From RUG369 sp050949645 (GTDB lineage: Bacteria > Planctomycetota > Planctomycetia > Pirellulales > Thermoguttaceae): 64,000 bases of DNA. Location of the stretch: contig JBMNGC010000001.1 of the NCBI GenBank assembly GCA_050949645.1, positions 3,100,001-3,164,000 on the forward strand, in the 5' to 3' direction. Below are positions 8,941 to 18,160 of the stretch, piece after piece. Under the pieces are notes generated by a model that saw only the letters and a list, made by a program, of their open reading frames with translations, had not been told where the DNA came from and searched no databases. The position numbers and the translations under genes were made by a program. Position 1 is the first letter of the stretch, and each line of letters starts with the position of its first letter.

Positions 8941-11013
8941 ATGGGCGAGAAATTCTCTGAAACCGACGTTACAACGCCGAAGCGATCGCGTACGACGAAG
9001 ATTCTCCTGCTCGTCGTTCTTATTTTGGTCTGCATGATCTGCGTACAGATCGGGTATTACTATTCTTTCAACAGGCCTTTCACGGGGCTCAACGCGATGG
9101 CGGTCGTCGAGCCGGACGCGTACAGTCGCGACGTCGATTATAAAACGGTTTACAATGAGTCGCAGACGAAAGCGTACCTTCCCGCCAAAGAGAACGGCGT
9201 CCGTGCGCTCCTCGCGGCGCTCGGTCCCGACTTGCTAGCGACGCAGGATCTGGGGCGGAGGATTCCGTGGGAAAAGTTCCCGACGAACGAGGAGAGTAAA
9301 AATTTCTTCGAGAATACGTGGACGCCGATCTGTGAGATCTACGAACTTGATCCGAAAGCCAAACCGACGATGTATGGACGGTTTCCGCTCCGCGACTACC
9401 TTATCAAATATGGCATTAAGGGCGATGAAACGTCGCTCATTGCGGGCAAGCCGGCGCCGGCGGTTCCAGATATTCTCGTCGCAGAAAAATCATATGTGGA
9501 GGACGGTCAATATTTTTACGGCGTTCTCGACGGCGGCGATTTGTTTGACGCCGAGAACCGACTTGCAAGCGCGCCTTGGACCGCGGAAGAATTCCCTGTC
9601 GCGGCGCGTTGGTTCGAAGAAAACGCCGACTACTTCGATCTTATCACGGAGGCGGTTCGTCAGCCGAAATTCGGATGCTGGCATACGATCCTCGAAGAGA
9701 AGGGGTATTGCGGTATTTCATATTCCAACGCTCTCTATTTGCGTCGACTTACGGCAAACTTGGGGCTACGCGCGAATTACCGGCTTGGCAAGGGCGACGT
9801 CTCGGGCGCGCTCGAAGACTTTGAATCGATGACGCTTATCGTGGACTCAGTCTTCCAGGACGAGAACGTCGTTACGGTTCATTATCTTCGCGGGATCGCC
9901 ACTGGCAATCTGGCGATGGCGACGCCTATGGAGCGCGCCGGGTTCCCGGGCCCGACGGTCGACGAATGCCGCCGCGTTGTCGAGCTCGTCTCAAAATACA
10001 CGCAGGGAGGGGCGTTGGATTCCGCCTTCGAACGATGCGTTGAAAGGGAACGGTTCTTCGCCATGAACGCGATTCCGTTCATGCTTAATGAGCGTCGCCA
10101 TGGCAAGTTAGGTTGCATGACGCCCTTGCTGGCGCGTCCTATCAACGACGAGAAAGTTATCCGCGACGTCTATAAGCTATGGGAGGATACTCTTGCCCTC
10201 GACGAGGCGGACCGCGACGAAGTAGGTATGCTCATCGACGAACTCCTCGGGGACGACTCCGTCGACTCTATCGTCGATTTCTTTTCCGGAGTCCAAGCTT
10301 ACGCCGATAGATACGCGCTACGCTCCCTCGCGCCGGCTCTCGCCATGTCGGCCGCCCTGCGCCGATTTGAAGCGACCGCGCGACTCAAACAGATCGCGGC
10401 GGCGATTCTTGCATATGAAGCGGATCACGGGGCGTTCCCCCCCGCGTTCAGCGTCGACGCCTCCGGGAAGCCGCTCCTGAGCTGGCGCGTACTGATTCTT
10501 CCATACCTTGGCGAGGACGCGAAGGCGCTCTACGAGGAGTTTGCGCTCGACGAACCGTGGGATTCCGAGCATAACCGTCCGCTCTTAAAGAAGATCCCGG
10601 ACGTCTACCGACGGTTCAGCGATAAAGAGCCGGGTACGACGCGCGTCGCCGTTCTTCTCGGGAAGGAGTCCTTCTTCGACGCTTCTGGCGTCGGTAAAAA
10701 GCGTGCGGACGTCTCCCTTGCCGAGGGCGGCGACCCCGACAGGCTTGCGCTCCTCATGACGGCGAAGAACCCCGTTCCCTGGACGGAGCCAAACTCTGAT
10801 CTCGACCAGTCTGCGCTCCGCGACGCGTATACCGCGAGCCTGGAGTGGGACGCAACGTCGTCCGACGGTCCCCTTCAATTCCTCGCTCAGACATTCCCCA
10901 CCGACGACCTTTACGCCTCCGCCGACGGCGCCGTCGGGTCGATTCCTTTCGACGAGAGGGGATCGTCTGTGTACTTCGAGCCGACCCTTTTCGGCAAATC
11001 GACCGTAGATTAG
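8941..11013 (+). CDS. Membrane-anchored DUF1559-like protein, array copy 4
   Basis: 690 residues from the ATG at 8941 (AGGAG 7 nt upstream). The extreme N terminus (MGEKFSETDVTTPKRSRTTK) and membrane helix resemble copy 3. From about residue 50 it switches to a second subfamily shared with copy 6: SRDVDYKTVYNESQTKAYLP, GRRIPWEKFPTNEESK, YFYGVLDGGDLFDAENRLA and AARWFEENADYFDLI. The C-terminal DUF1559-like block is again almost the same as in all copies. The class A leader plus class B body makes this copy look like a recombinant junction between the two subfamilies. Intact; function unknown. Confidence 0.9.
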   Translation: MGEKFSETDVTTPKRSRTTKILLLVVLILVCMICVQIGYYYSFNRPFTGLNAMAVVEPDAYSRDVDYKTVYNESQTKAYLPAKENGVRALLAALGPDLLATQDLGRRIPWEKFPTNEESKNFFENTWTPICEIYELDPKAKPTMYGRFPLRDYLIKYGIKGDETSLIAGKPAPAVPDILVAEKSYVEDGQYFYGVLDGGDLFDAENRLASAPWTAEEFPVAARWFEENADYFDLITEAVRQPKFGCWHTILEEKGYCGISYSNALYLRRLTANLGLRANYRLGKGDVSGALEDFESMTLIVDSVFQDENVVTVHYLRGIATGNLAMATPMERAGFPGPTVDECRRVVELVSKYTQGGALDSAFERCVERERFFAMNAIPFMLNERRHGKLGCMTPLLARPINDEKVIRDVYKLWEDTLALDEADRDEVGMLIDELLGDDSVDSIVDFFSGVQAYADRYALRSLAPALAMSAALRRFEATARLKQIAAAILAYEADHGAFPPAFSVDASGKPLLSWRVLILPYLGEDAKALYEEFALDEPWDSEHNRPLLKKIPDVYRRFSDKEPGTTRVAVLLGKESFFDASGVGKKRADVSLAEGGDPDRLALLMTAKNPVPWTEPNSDLDQSALRDAYTASLEWDATSSDGPLQFLAQTFPTDDLYASADGAVGSIPFDERGSSVYFEPTLFGKSTVD

Positions 11014-11102
11014 CGGCGGAGGATCAAAGTTGCGCGCGTTGCGACGCCGCTCATTAAAATTCGTACAGAATCCGTTAGTAGTCTTCAGAAAAAGGAACTG
11101 TC
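11014..11102 (+). repeat. Class B conserved leader, upstream of copy 5
   Basis: Contains GCGCGTTGCGACGCCGCTCA followed by TTAAAATTCGT, shared with the leader of copy 6 (13173-13285) and different from the class A leaders. No strong terminator hairpin is seen here. Confidence 0.6.
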
Positions 11103-13172
11103 ATGACTGAGAATTCCTCTGAAACCGGCGTTAAAGCGCCGAAGCGATTTCGTAAGACGAAGATTGCTCTGCTAATTCTGCTTGCTCTCGTCGTTGTTAA
11201 ATTGGGGAGTTATTACTGGTTTGACAGACCCCTCGCGGCGCTCAACGCGATGGCTGTCGTCGAGCCCGACGCGTACAGCCCCGACGTCGATTATAAAACG
11301 GTTTACGACGAGGCGCAGGCAAAAGCGTATCTTCCCGCCGAAGAGAACGGGTTTCGCATGCTTCTTGCGGCGAGCGGACCCAAGTGTCTGGGACGCGAGG
11401 AGCTGGGTTGGAAAGTTCCGTGGGAAGAATTCCCGACAAACAAGGATACCAAAGATTTCTTTGAGGACCCATGGACGCCGCTCTGTAAGTTTTACGAGCT
11501 CGATCCGACCGCCAAACCGACGGCGCTCGACCGGCTTTCCTTGGCGGACTATCTTGTCAAATACGGAGTGAAGGGGGACGAGACGTCGCCCAATGCGGGC
11601 AAGCCGGTTGAGGAAAATCCCTATCCTCCCGTCGAGGAGGGGGAATATTGGGAGAATTATCAAAAACTTTACGGCGTCATCGGCAGCGACGAAAGTTGGA
11701 ACGTCATACGCCAACTTGAGGCTGCGCCTTGGACGGCGGAAGAATTTCCCGTCGCTGCGCGCTGGATTAAAGAAAACGCCGACTATTACGACCTCGTCTC
11801 CCGGGCGGTTCGCGAGCCGAAATTCGGAGGCCTGCGTCAGATTAGCGAAGATTATGATATGATCAGCATTGACTCCTGCTATCGTTATCTTCGCGAACTT
11901 TCGAATATGTTGAAACTGCGCGCGAATTATCGCCTTGGCGCGGGCGACGTTGCTGGCGCGCTCGACGACTTTGAATCGACGACGCTCTTGATGGACGCGA
12001 TCTTCCGGGACGAGACCGCCGAGCTAATTCCCGTTCTCATAGGGGTTGCAGCGGGCGAAGACGCGTTGTCCATGCCTTTAGAGGTCGCTGATCGCGCGCG
12101 TCCGACGGTCGACGAATGTCGCCGCGTCGTCGAGCTCGTTTCGAAATATACGCGGGAAGAAGCGTGGGAACAGCGCATTCAGCAAAGCGTTAAAAACGAA
12201 CAATTCTTCGTGCTGAACCAGATAGCGCTCTTGCTTCGCCAGCATAGGCGTAGCAAGTTAAGCGCGCTTTTTCCGCTTTGTATGTCCCCCGTCGACGACG
12301 AAAAAGTTATTCGCAACACTTGTAAGATATGGGAAGAATACGCCGCCGGCGTCGCGCAATGCGATGAAATAACGCGTCGGCCCCATGAAAGAGTCGCTCC
12401 TAAAGACTACGGATTCTTTGAGCTGACAAAAAAATACCTCTTCCTGAATGAGACTTTCGCCGAAATTTACACCGATCTTTTCAACCCGAAGCTGGGTAAC
12501 TTTGCGGGAGGGCTTCATCGTTTTGAAGCGCTCGCCCGACTCAAGCAGATCGCCGCGGCGATCCTTGCATACGAAGCGGATCACGGGACGTTCCCGCCCG
12601 CGTTCAGCGTCGACGCCAACGGTCAGCCGCTCCTGAGCTGGCGCGTCCTAATCCTCCCGTAGTACCTTGGCGAGGACGCCGAGGCTCTCTACGGCGAGTT
12701 TGCGCTCGACGAACCGTGGGATTCCGAAGATAACCGGCCGCTCTTAGAGAGGATCCCCGAGGTCTACCGACGAATCAGCGACAAGGAGCCGGGTACGACG
12801 CGCGTCGTCGTTCTCCTCGGGGAGGAGTCCTTCTTCGACGATTCGGGCGTCGGTAAAAAGCGCGAGGAACTGACCCTTGCGGAGGGCGGCGACCCCGACG
12901 AGCTCGCGCTCCTCATGACGGCGGCGACGCCTGTCCCGTGGACGGCGCCGGACTCGAACCTTGACCAGTCGGCGCTCCGCGAAGCGTATGCCGCCAGCGA
13001 GGATTCGAACGCCGCGGCGTCCGACGGTCCCTGGAAGTTCCTGGCGCAGTCGACTCTTGACGACGAATTTTACGCCGCCGCTAATGGCGCCGTCAGAACG
13101 TTTCCCCTTGACGAGAAGGGGGCGTCTTCGTACTTCAAGCCGACGCTCTACGGTAAAACAATCGACGAATAG
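11103..13172 (+). pseudogene. DUF1559-like array copy 5, interrupted by an in-frame TAG
   Basis: 690 codons in one uninterrupted frame apart from TAG at 12660-12662. Other copies read ATC-CTC-CC(A/G)-TAC-CTT-GGC; here the sequence is ATC-CTC-CCG-TAG-TAC-CTT-GGC, a 3-nt tandem duplication (GTAGTA) that inserts a stop without shifting frame. The frame after the TAG keeps full family conservation through to 13172 (for example PWDSEDNRPLLERIPEVYRR). The truncated product of 519 residues keeps the membrane anchor (ALLILLALVVVKLG) and middle but loses most of the DUF1559-like block. ATG 11103 follows AAAAAGGAACTGTC. Decay, sequencing error or stop readthrough are all open. Confidence 0.85.
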
Positions 13173-13285
13173 CGAGCGAGGACTTCCGCGCCCTTGAGCG
13201 GTCCGTCGCAAAGGTTGCGCGTTGCGACGCCGCTCATTAAATTCGTGCTGCATTTTATCAGCGCCTGACTGAAAAAGGAGTCGTC
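13173..13285 (+). repeat. Class B conserved leader, upstream of copy 6
   Basis: Shares TTGCGCGTTGCGACGCCGCT and CATTAAATTCGT with the leader of copy 5, then GAAAAAGGAGTCGTC before the ATG. Confidence 0.6.
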
Positions 13286-15349
13286 ATGACCGAGCTCCCC
13301 GCGGAAACCGACGTTAAAAAGCCGAGACGTTTTCGTAAGACGAAGATTGCTCTCCTGATTCTGCTCATTCTCGTCGTCGTTAAGGCAGGGTGTTATTATT
13401 CTTTTGACAAACCTTTCACGGGGCTCAACGCGATGGCGGTCGTCGAGCCGGACGCGTACAGTCGCGACGTCGATTATAAAACGGTTTACGACGAGTCGCA
13501 GGCGAAAGCGTACCTTCCCGCCAACGAGAACGGGGTCCGCATGCTGCTCGCGGCGCTCGGCCCCGACTGCCTGGATTCAAGGGAACTGGGGCGGAGGATT
13601 CCGTGGGAAGAATTTCCGACGAACGAGGAGAGCAAAGAGTTCTTCGAGAATACGTGGACGCCGCTATGTAAGATCTACGAGCTCGATCCGAACGCCAAAC
13701 CGACGATGTTCGGACGGCTTTCACTTGAGGACTACCTTATCAAAAATGGAGTTAAGGGGGACGAGACGTCGCCCAACGCGAGCAAGCCGGCGCCGGAGTT
13801 TCCTGATCTTCTCGTCCAAGAAAAAGCATATTGGGAGGAGGGTCAATACGTTTACGGCGTTCTCGACGCCGACGATTTGTTTGACGCCGAAGACCGGCTT
13901 GCGAACGCGCCTTGGACGGCGGAAGAATTTCCAGTCGCGGCGCGTTGGTTTGAGGAAAACGCCGATTACTTCGACCTTATAGCGCAGGCGGTTCGTCAGC
14001 CGAAATTCGGATGCTGGCATTTGGTCGTCGAGGATGAGAATTATTGCTTCGCTTCGCGCTTCGAGACGGTCTATTCGCGCAAATTCGCAAGTATGTTGAA
14101 GTTACGAGCGAATTATCGAATTGGCGAGGGCGACGCCACCGGCGCGCTCGACGACTTTGAAACGACAACGCTCCTCATTGACTCGATCTTCCGAGACGAG
14201 AACGTCCTTTTGCTTCACGGTCTCCGCGGGATCGCCGACGGCAATACGGCGTTGGAAATTCCTATGGCGCGCTCCGGCGTCGCGCGTCCGACGGTCGACG
14301 AATGCCGCCGCGCCGTCGAGCTCCTCTCGAAGTATACGCAGGAAGGATGGTTGGAGCCTTTCGTTGAACGTTGCGTCGAAAGGGAACGGTTTTTCGCCAT
14401 GAACGCGATCCCCTTCATGCTTAACGAACGCCGCCATGGCAAGTTCAGTTGTCTCACGCCCTTTCTGGGGTTTCCTATCGACGACGAGACAGTGATCCGC
14501 GAAACTTGTCAGCTATGGGAGGACGCTCTCGATCGCGACGAAGAGGATTACGATTCATTCAGGATGGCGCTCACGTTGATTGTCAGCACCGCCGACGGCG
14601 ACTCTTTCAGGTTTGTCAGAGATTGTTTTTCCGGAAATAAAGCTCACGCGAAAAGATACGCCGGTCACTTCCTTCCGGGGATTTCACCCTTTAGGATCGC
14701 CGGTCGGCGTTTCGAATCGGGCGCGCGACTCAAGCAGATCGCCGCGGCGATCCTTGCGTACGAAGCGGATCACGGGACGTTGCCGCCCGCGTTCAGCGTC
14801 GACGCCAACGGTCAGCCGCTCCTGAGCTGGCGCGTCCTGATCCTCCCATACCTTGGCGATGAGGCCAAAGCTCTCTATGATGAGTTTGCGCTCGACGAAC
14901 CGTGGGATTCCAAACGCAACCGGCCGCTCTTAGAGAAGATCCCCGACGTCTACCGACGTTTCGACGATTCGGAGCTCGGCAAGACGCGCGTCGCCGTTCT
15001 TCTTGGGGAGGAATCCTTCTTCGACGAGACGGGGAACGGCAAAGTTCGAGACGAGGTGACCCTCGCCGAAGGGGGCGACCCCGACATGCTCGCGCTCCTC
15101 GTGATGGCGCAGACGCCAGTCCCATGGACCGCGCCGGACTCGAACCTTGACCAGTCCGCACTCCGAGCGGCGTACGAGGCAAGCCGTCGCCCGAACGCCG
15201 AAGAGTCCGACGGTCCTCTCAAGTTCCTCGCGCGACCAGAGGACGGCGGCAACCATTTTGTCACCGCCAGTGGCAGCGTCTTCACAATCTCCTTCGACGT
15301 GTCTGAATGCCTCGAGACTTCGCTTTACGGCAAAACGTCCTGGGATTAG
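13286..15349 (+). CDS. Membrane-anchored DUF1559-like protein, array copy 6
   Basis: 687 residues. Basic N terminus (KKPRRFRKTK), one membrane helix (ALLILLILVVVKAGCYYSF), then the subfamily B middle shared with copy 4 (GVRMLLAALGPDCL, GRRIPWEEFPTNEESKEF, YVYGVLDADDLFDAEDRLA) and the DUF1559-like end (LKQIAAAILAYEADHGTLPP, LLSWRVLILPYLGDEAKALY). AAGGAG lies 7 nt before the ATG. Intact and last of the array; a convergent hairpin separates it from the leucine-rich-repeat gene. Function unknown; shared conservation across copies argues that at least the C-terminal block is under constraint or homogenised by gene conversion. Confidence 0.9.
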   Translation: MTELPAETDVKKPRRFRKTKIALLILLILVVVKAGCYYSFDKPFTGLNAMAVVEPDAYSRDVDYKTVYDESQAKAYLPANENGVRMLLAALGPDCLDSRELGRRIPWEEFPTNEESKEFFENTWTPLCKIYELDPNAKPTMFGRLSLEDYLIKNGVKGDETSPNASKPAPEFPDLLVQEKAYWEEGQYVYGVLDADDLFDAEDRLANAPWTAEEFPVAARWFEENADYFDLIAQAVRQPKFGCWHLVVEDENYCFASRFETVYSRKFASMLKLRANYRIGEGDATGALDDFETTTLLIDSIFRDENVLLLHGLRGIADGNTALEIPMARSGVARPTVDECRRAVELLSKYTQEGWLEPFVERCVERERFFAMNAIPFMLNERRHGKFSCLTPFLGFPIDDETVIRETCQLWEDALDRDEEDYDSFRMALTLIVSTADGDSFRFVRDCFSGNKAHAKRYAGHFLPGISPFRIAGRRFESGARLKQIAAAILAYEADHGTLPPAFSVDANGQPLLSWRVLILPYLGDEAKALYDEFALDEPWDSKRNRPLLEKIPDVYRRFDDSELGKTRVAVLLGEESFFDETGNGKVRDEVTLAEGGDPDMLALLVMAQTPVPWTAPDSNLDQSALRAAYEASRRPNAEESDGPLKFLARPEDGGNHFVTASGSVFTISFDVSECLETSLYGKTSWD

Positions 15350-15357
15350 CGAGCGCG

Positions 15358-15381
15358 GGCGGCCGGTGCGTTCCGGTCGCC
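15358..15381. terminator. Convergent hairpin between copy 6 and LRR gene
   Basis: GGCGGCCGG (15358-15366) pairs with CCGGTCGCC (15373-15381), one G-U pair, between two convergent stops. T-tract is weak on both sides. Confidence 0.5.
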
Positions 15382-15389
15382 GTAGGATT

Positions 15390-17840
15390 TCATTCCTCGA
15401 AACGCTCTGATTCGTCGTCGAGTTGCGCGTCGTCGTCGAAGAGATCGTCGTCGTCGGGGTCGCCGAAGTAGAAGTCATCCGACTCGTACGGGTCATAGTC
15501 GTGATCTTCTTCATCGTATTCGTCGACCCAGTCTTCATCCTCCTGATCGAAATCGAGGAGATATCCGTCGCGGAAATAGACGGCTTCGGTTGCGTACTCC
15601 GCGATAGCGTTGAAGGATTCGAGCGAATTGAACGCGGGAATGGACGCCGCTTTCAATCTTTCAGAGTCGTAGAAAGCGTCCCTGTAGATTCCAAGGACGT
15701 CGTCCCCACTAACTTTGTCAGGAACGAGAACATACTCCATGTCGCGTTTGAACCCGTCGATAACGACTCCGTCTTCCAGCTCGCAAAATTCGAGGCGTAG
15801 GGACGAGTCCGAAATCTTCAGCAGTTTGGAGAGGTCGAGAGGACCGAGGTCGCCGTCGTCCCCCTCGCGCAGGTCAAGCGCCATGCTCGCAGGAAAGACG
15901 ACTTGCTCTTCAACGTTGCCGCGGACGGCGTTTCGGACGGCCGTGACGGGCGTTCCCTCGATCGTTTCCGGAATCGTCAACGTCTCGACGGCGCCGAGTA
16001 TGTTTCTCAAGACGATTCCGGAGTCGAATCTCTGGTACCACAGGTACGCAACGTCCTCTTCGTCGTCCTCGTTGGGAAGACGAATCGCGCCGAAATTTTT
16101 ACAATTCTTCATCGCTTCGTCGAGCTTTATCGCTTCGGACATGTCGAAGGCTTCAGATCCGACGCTTTCCAAACCTTCCGGAAGGACGAGGTCGACGAGT
16201 TCAGAACAATACAGGAACGCATAATTCTTGATCTTTTTGACCCTTGGCGGCAGAACGACGCTTTTGAGCGATTTGTTTCCGGAAAAGGCGTCGGCGCCGA
16301 TCGTTGTCACGGGCAGGCCGTCAATTTCGCCGGGAACGACAACTTTACCTGCGGCCCCGTCGGAACCTATGATGGCGACAGATTTCTCTCCGCGTCGATA
16401 CCAGACGACAAAGCGTTGCGATTCTCCGATGGAAAGGGCGCCAAATTTTGCGTTGCCTTCGAAAGCTTCCGTCAGATCAAGCTTGTCGCAGCCGGCGAAG
16501 GCGTTCTTTCCGAGCGTCGCAACGTTTTTAAGAGAATCGATCTTCTCAAGGTTCCCGCAACCATTGAAAGCAGAATTGCCGATTTTCACAACCGTTTTAG
16601 GGAGCGTCAAGGAACGCAGGGATCGAGCATTCTGAAACGCGGCGGGCGCGATCTCGACGACGGGTTTCTCGTCGAGTTCGTTGGGAATGGTAAGTTCCAG
16701 GGGATCGCCCCAAACGCCGTCGACGACCACGCCATTTTTACCATCGTCACTCCATGTCAAGAACTTTTCCGGCGCGGTTTCTTCTGTCTCGTCGCGGTAA
16801 AGGACGGGACGATTCGCCTTCTTCGCCGCCTGCTCCGTTATAGACCCAAATTGGACGTACAACCTTGCTTCCGGCGCGAAGGACGATAGTTGGATTGTGC
16901 CGAGCCTGAGGGGAAGGTCAAATTCCTTGATCCGCACGGCGCTTTGAAACGCGTAGGGACCGATCGTGAGAATGGATTCGGGCAACGTCGCCGATTCAAG
17001 GTTGTCGCACTGGTAGAACGCGGACTCTCCGATCGCTCGGAGCTTTTTCCCCAAGTCGATCGACCTAAGATTTTTACAATACGCAAAGGCATATTCGCCA
17101 ATGGCGTCAACGGTTTGCGGAAGGGTGACCTCGGTCAGAGTTTCCGCATATTCAAAGGCGCCGTCGTCGATTTTTACGACTTTTTGGTCTTCGATTGTAT
17201 CGGGCAGCACGAGTTTTTGCGCCGAGCCTCGATATCCTCTAATAGAAACGGATGCGCCAAGACGCTCGAACCAGACGATTCCGCCGTCCTCGGGAAGAGC
17301 GTAGGCGCCAAATTTCTGGGTCTCCGCGAAAAGGGCGTTAAAATCGAGTTTTGGTGAATTTAAGAAGACGTTGCCGTCGATCGTTTCAAGATTTCTCGGA
17401 AGAACGACCATGTGAAGTTTCGGAAAGGCGCAGAAGGAATTAGGGCCGATTGAAACGAGGGAACTGGGAAGCGTAATCGACTCAATGCGCTCGCGCTTGT
17501 CGGAGAATAAAAATTTTTCTGAAAAGTTGAGTTTTTTAACGAGTCGCCCGTCGATCTCTTCTGGAACGACGACGTCGGCGTCGTCTCCGTCGTAGTCGGT
17601 GATGGAAACAGTATAGTCCCTTATTTCCCAGCTAAAGCCGTCGTCAGTTTGGCCGGACGCCTGAAGAGGTCCTTCTTCTGCGCGATTAAAGAAGACGTTA
17701 TAAGCGGGGTCCCGCTCAGTGGCGTTGGACGTCGCGACGGCAAAGTTCTGGGCCATGAGCGCCCCTTGGGACATAAACAAGCAGATTGCCGAGAATAGGC
17801 CTGACCAAAGGATCAGGAACAGGAAATTAAAATTATTCAT
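15390..17840 (-). CDS. Secreted BspA-type leucine-rich-repeat protein
   Basis: 816 residues. A hydrophobic N terminus (FLFLILWSGLFSAICLFM, then GALMAQ) looks like a signal peptide, so export is likely. The body is built of LRR_5/BspA-type repeats, for example ALTIPxxIDGxPVxxI-like strands and IGEYAFAYCKNLRSIDLGKK, LRAIGESAFYQCDNLESATL and IGNSAFNGCGNLEKI. Four blocks begin with a short beta segment followed by a tryptophan-tyrosine motif (LWYQRF, VWYRRG, VWFERL), suggesting a larger duplicated module. The C terminus is strongly acidic (DDDDLFDDDAQLDDESERF). Proteins of this type act in surface adhesion or are of unknown role; no enzyme motif is seen. No clear Shine-Dalgarno precedes the ATG at 17840. 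Confidence 0.85.
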   Translation of the reverse strand: MNNFNFLFLILWSGLFSAICLFMSQGALMAQNFAVATSNATERDPAYNVFFNRAEEGPLQASGQTDDGFSWEIRDYTVSITDYDGDDADVVVPEEIDGRLVKKLNFSEKFLFSDKRERIESITLPSSLVSIGPNSFCAFPKLHMVVLPRNLETIDGNVFLNSPKLDFNALFAETQKFGAYALPEDGGIVWFERLGASVSIRGYRGSAQKLVLPDTIEDQKVVKIDDGAFEYAETLTEVTLPQTVDAIGEYAFAYCKNLRSIDLGKKLRAIGESAFYQCDNLESATLPESILTIGPYAFQSAVRIKEFDLPLRLGTIQLSSFAPEARLYVQFGSITEQAAKKANRPVLYRDETEETAPEKFLTWSDDGKNGVVVDGVWGDPLELTIPNELDEKPVVEIAPAAFQNARSLRSLTLPKTVVKIGNSAFNGCGNLEKIDSLKNVATLGKNAFAGCDKLDLTEAFEGNAKFGALSIGESQRFVVWYRRGEKSVAIIGSDGAAGKVVVPGEIDGLPVTTIGADAFSGNKSLKSVVLPPRVKKIKNYAFLYCSELVDLVLPEGLESVGSEAFDMSEAIKLDEAMKNCKNFGAIRLPNEDDEEDVAYLWYQRFDSGIVLRNILGAVETLTIPETIEGTPVTAVRNAVRGNVEEQVVFPASMALDLREGDDGDLGPLDLSKLLKISDSSLRLEFCELEDGVVIDGFKRDMEYVLVPDKVSGDDVLGIYRDAFYDSERLKAASIPAFNSLESFNAIAEYATEAVYFRDGYLLDFDQEDEDWVDEYDEEDHDYDPYESDDFYFGDPDDDDLFDDDAQLDDESERFEE

Positions 17841-18160
17841 GACGTCATACCACTATATAAAGCGTTATTTTACGGTAATTTTCCCGCGTCCGTCGCGAGA
17901 CGTCAGCGCGCGTGGTACGCGTTAAATTTGACGCGCGGCGCGCGACCCGTCCCTTGCTTAATTTTAGCGCCGCCGTCGACGCATTTCAATGATTTTTTGC
18001 GAAGTTACGGCGCATATCGCGCCCCGGTTGCGCTGAGTGCGGGGTCGTCTTCAACAGGGATATCGGGCTGGTCTGCGACTGGTCAAAACGCGGCGTCGGA
18101 GTATAATAGCGCGGCGTAGCCGACAGACTGCGGCGAATTGAGAAAAGCGAGGTTGAAACG
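17841..18160. other. Divergent intergenic region
   Basis: 320 bp between the LRR gene and the cysteine desulfurase gene. A promoter facing right is at 18080-18107. A weak A/T-rich -10 candidate (TATAGT on the minus strand near 17856) could serve the LRR gene. No gene is visible. Confidence 0.5.
18080..18107 (+). promoter_or_regulatory. Promoter of cysteine desulfurase gene
   Basis: TGGTCA, 16-nt spacer, TATAAT; the -10 is a perfect match 54 nt before the ATG at 18161. Confidence 0.55.
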
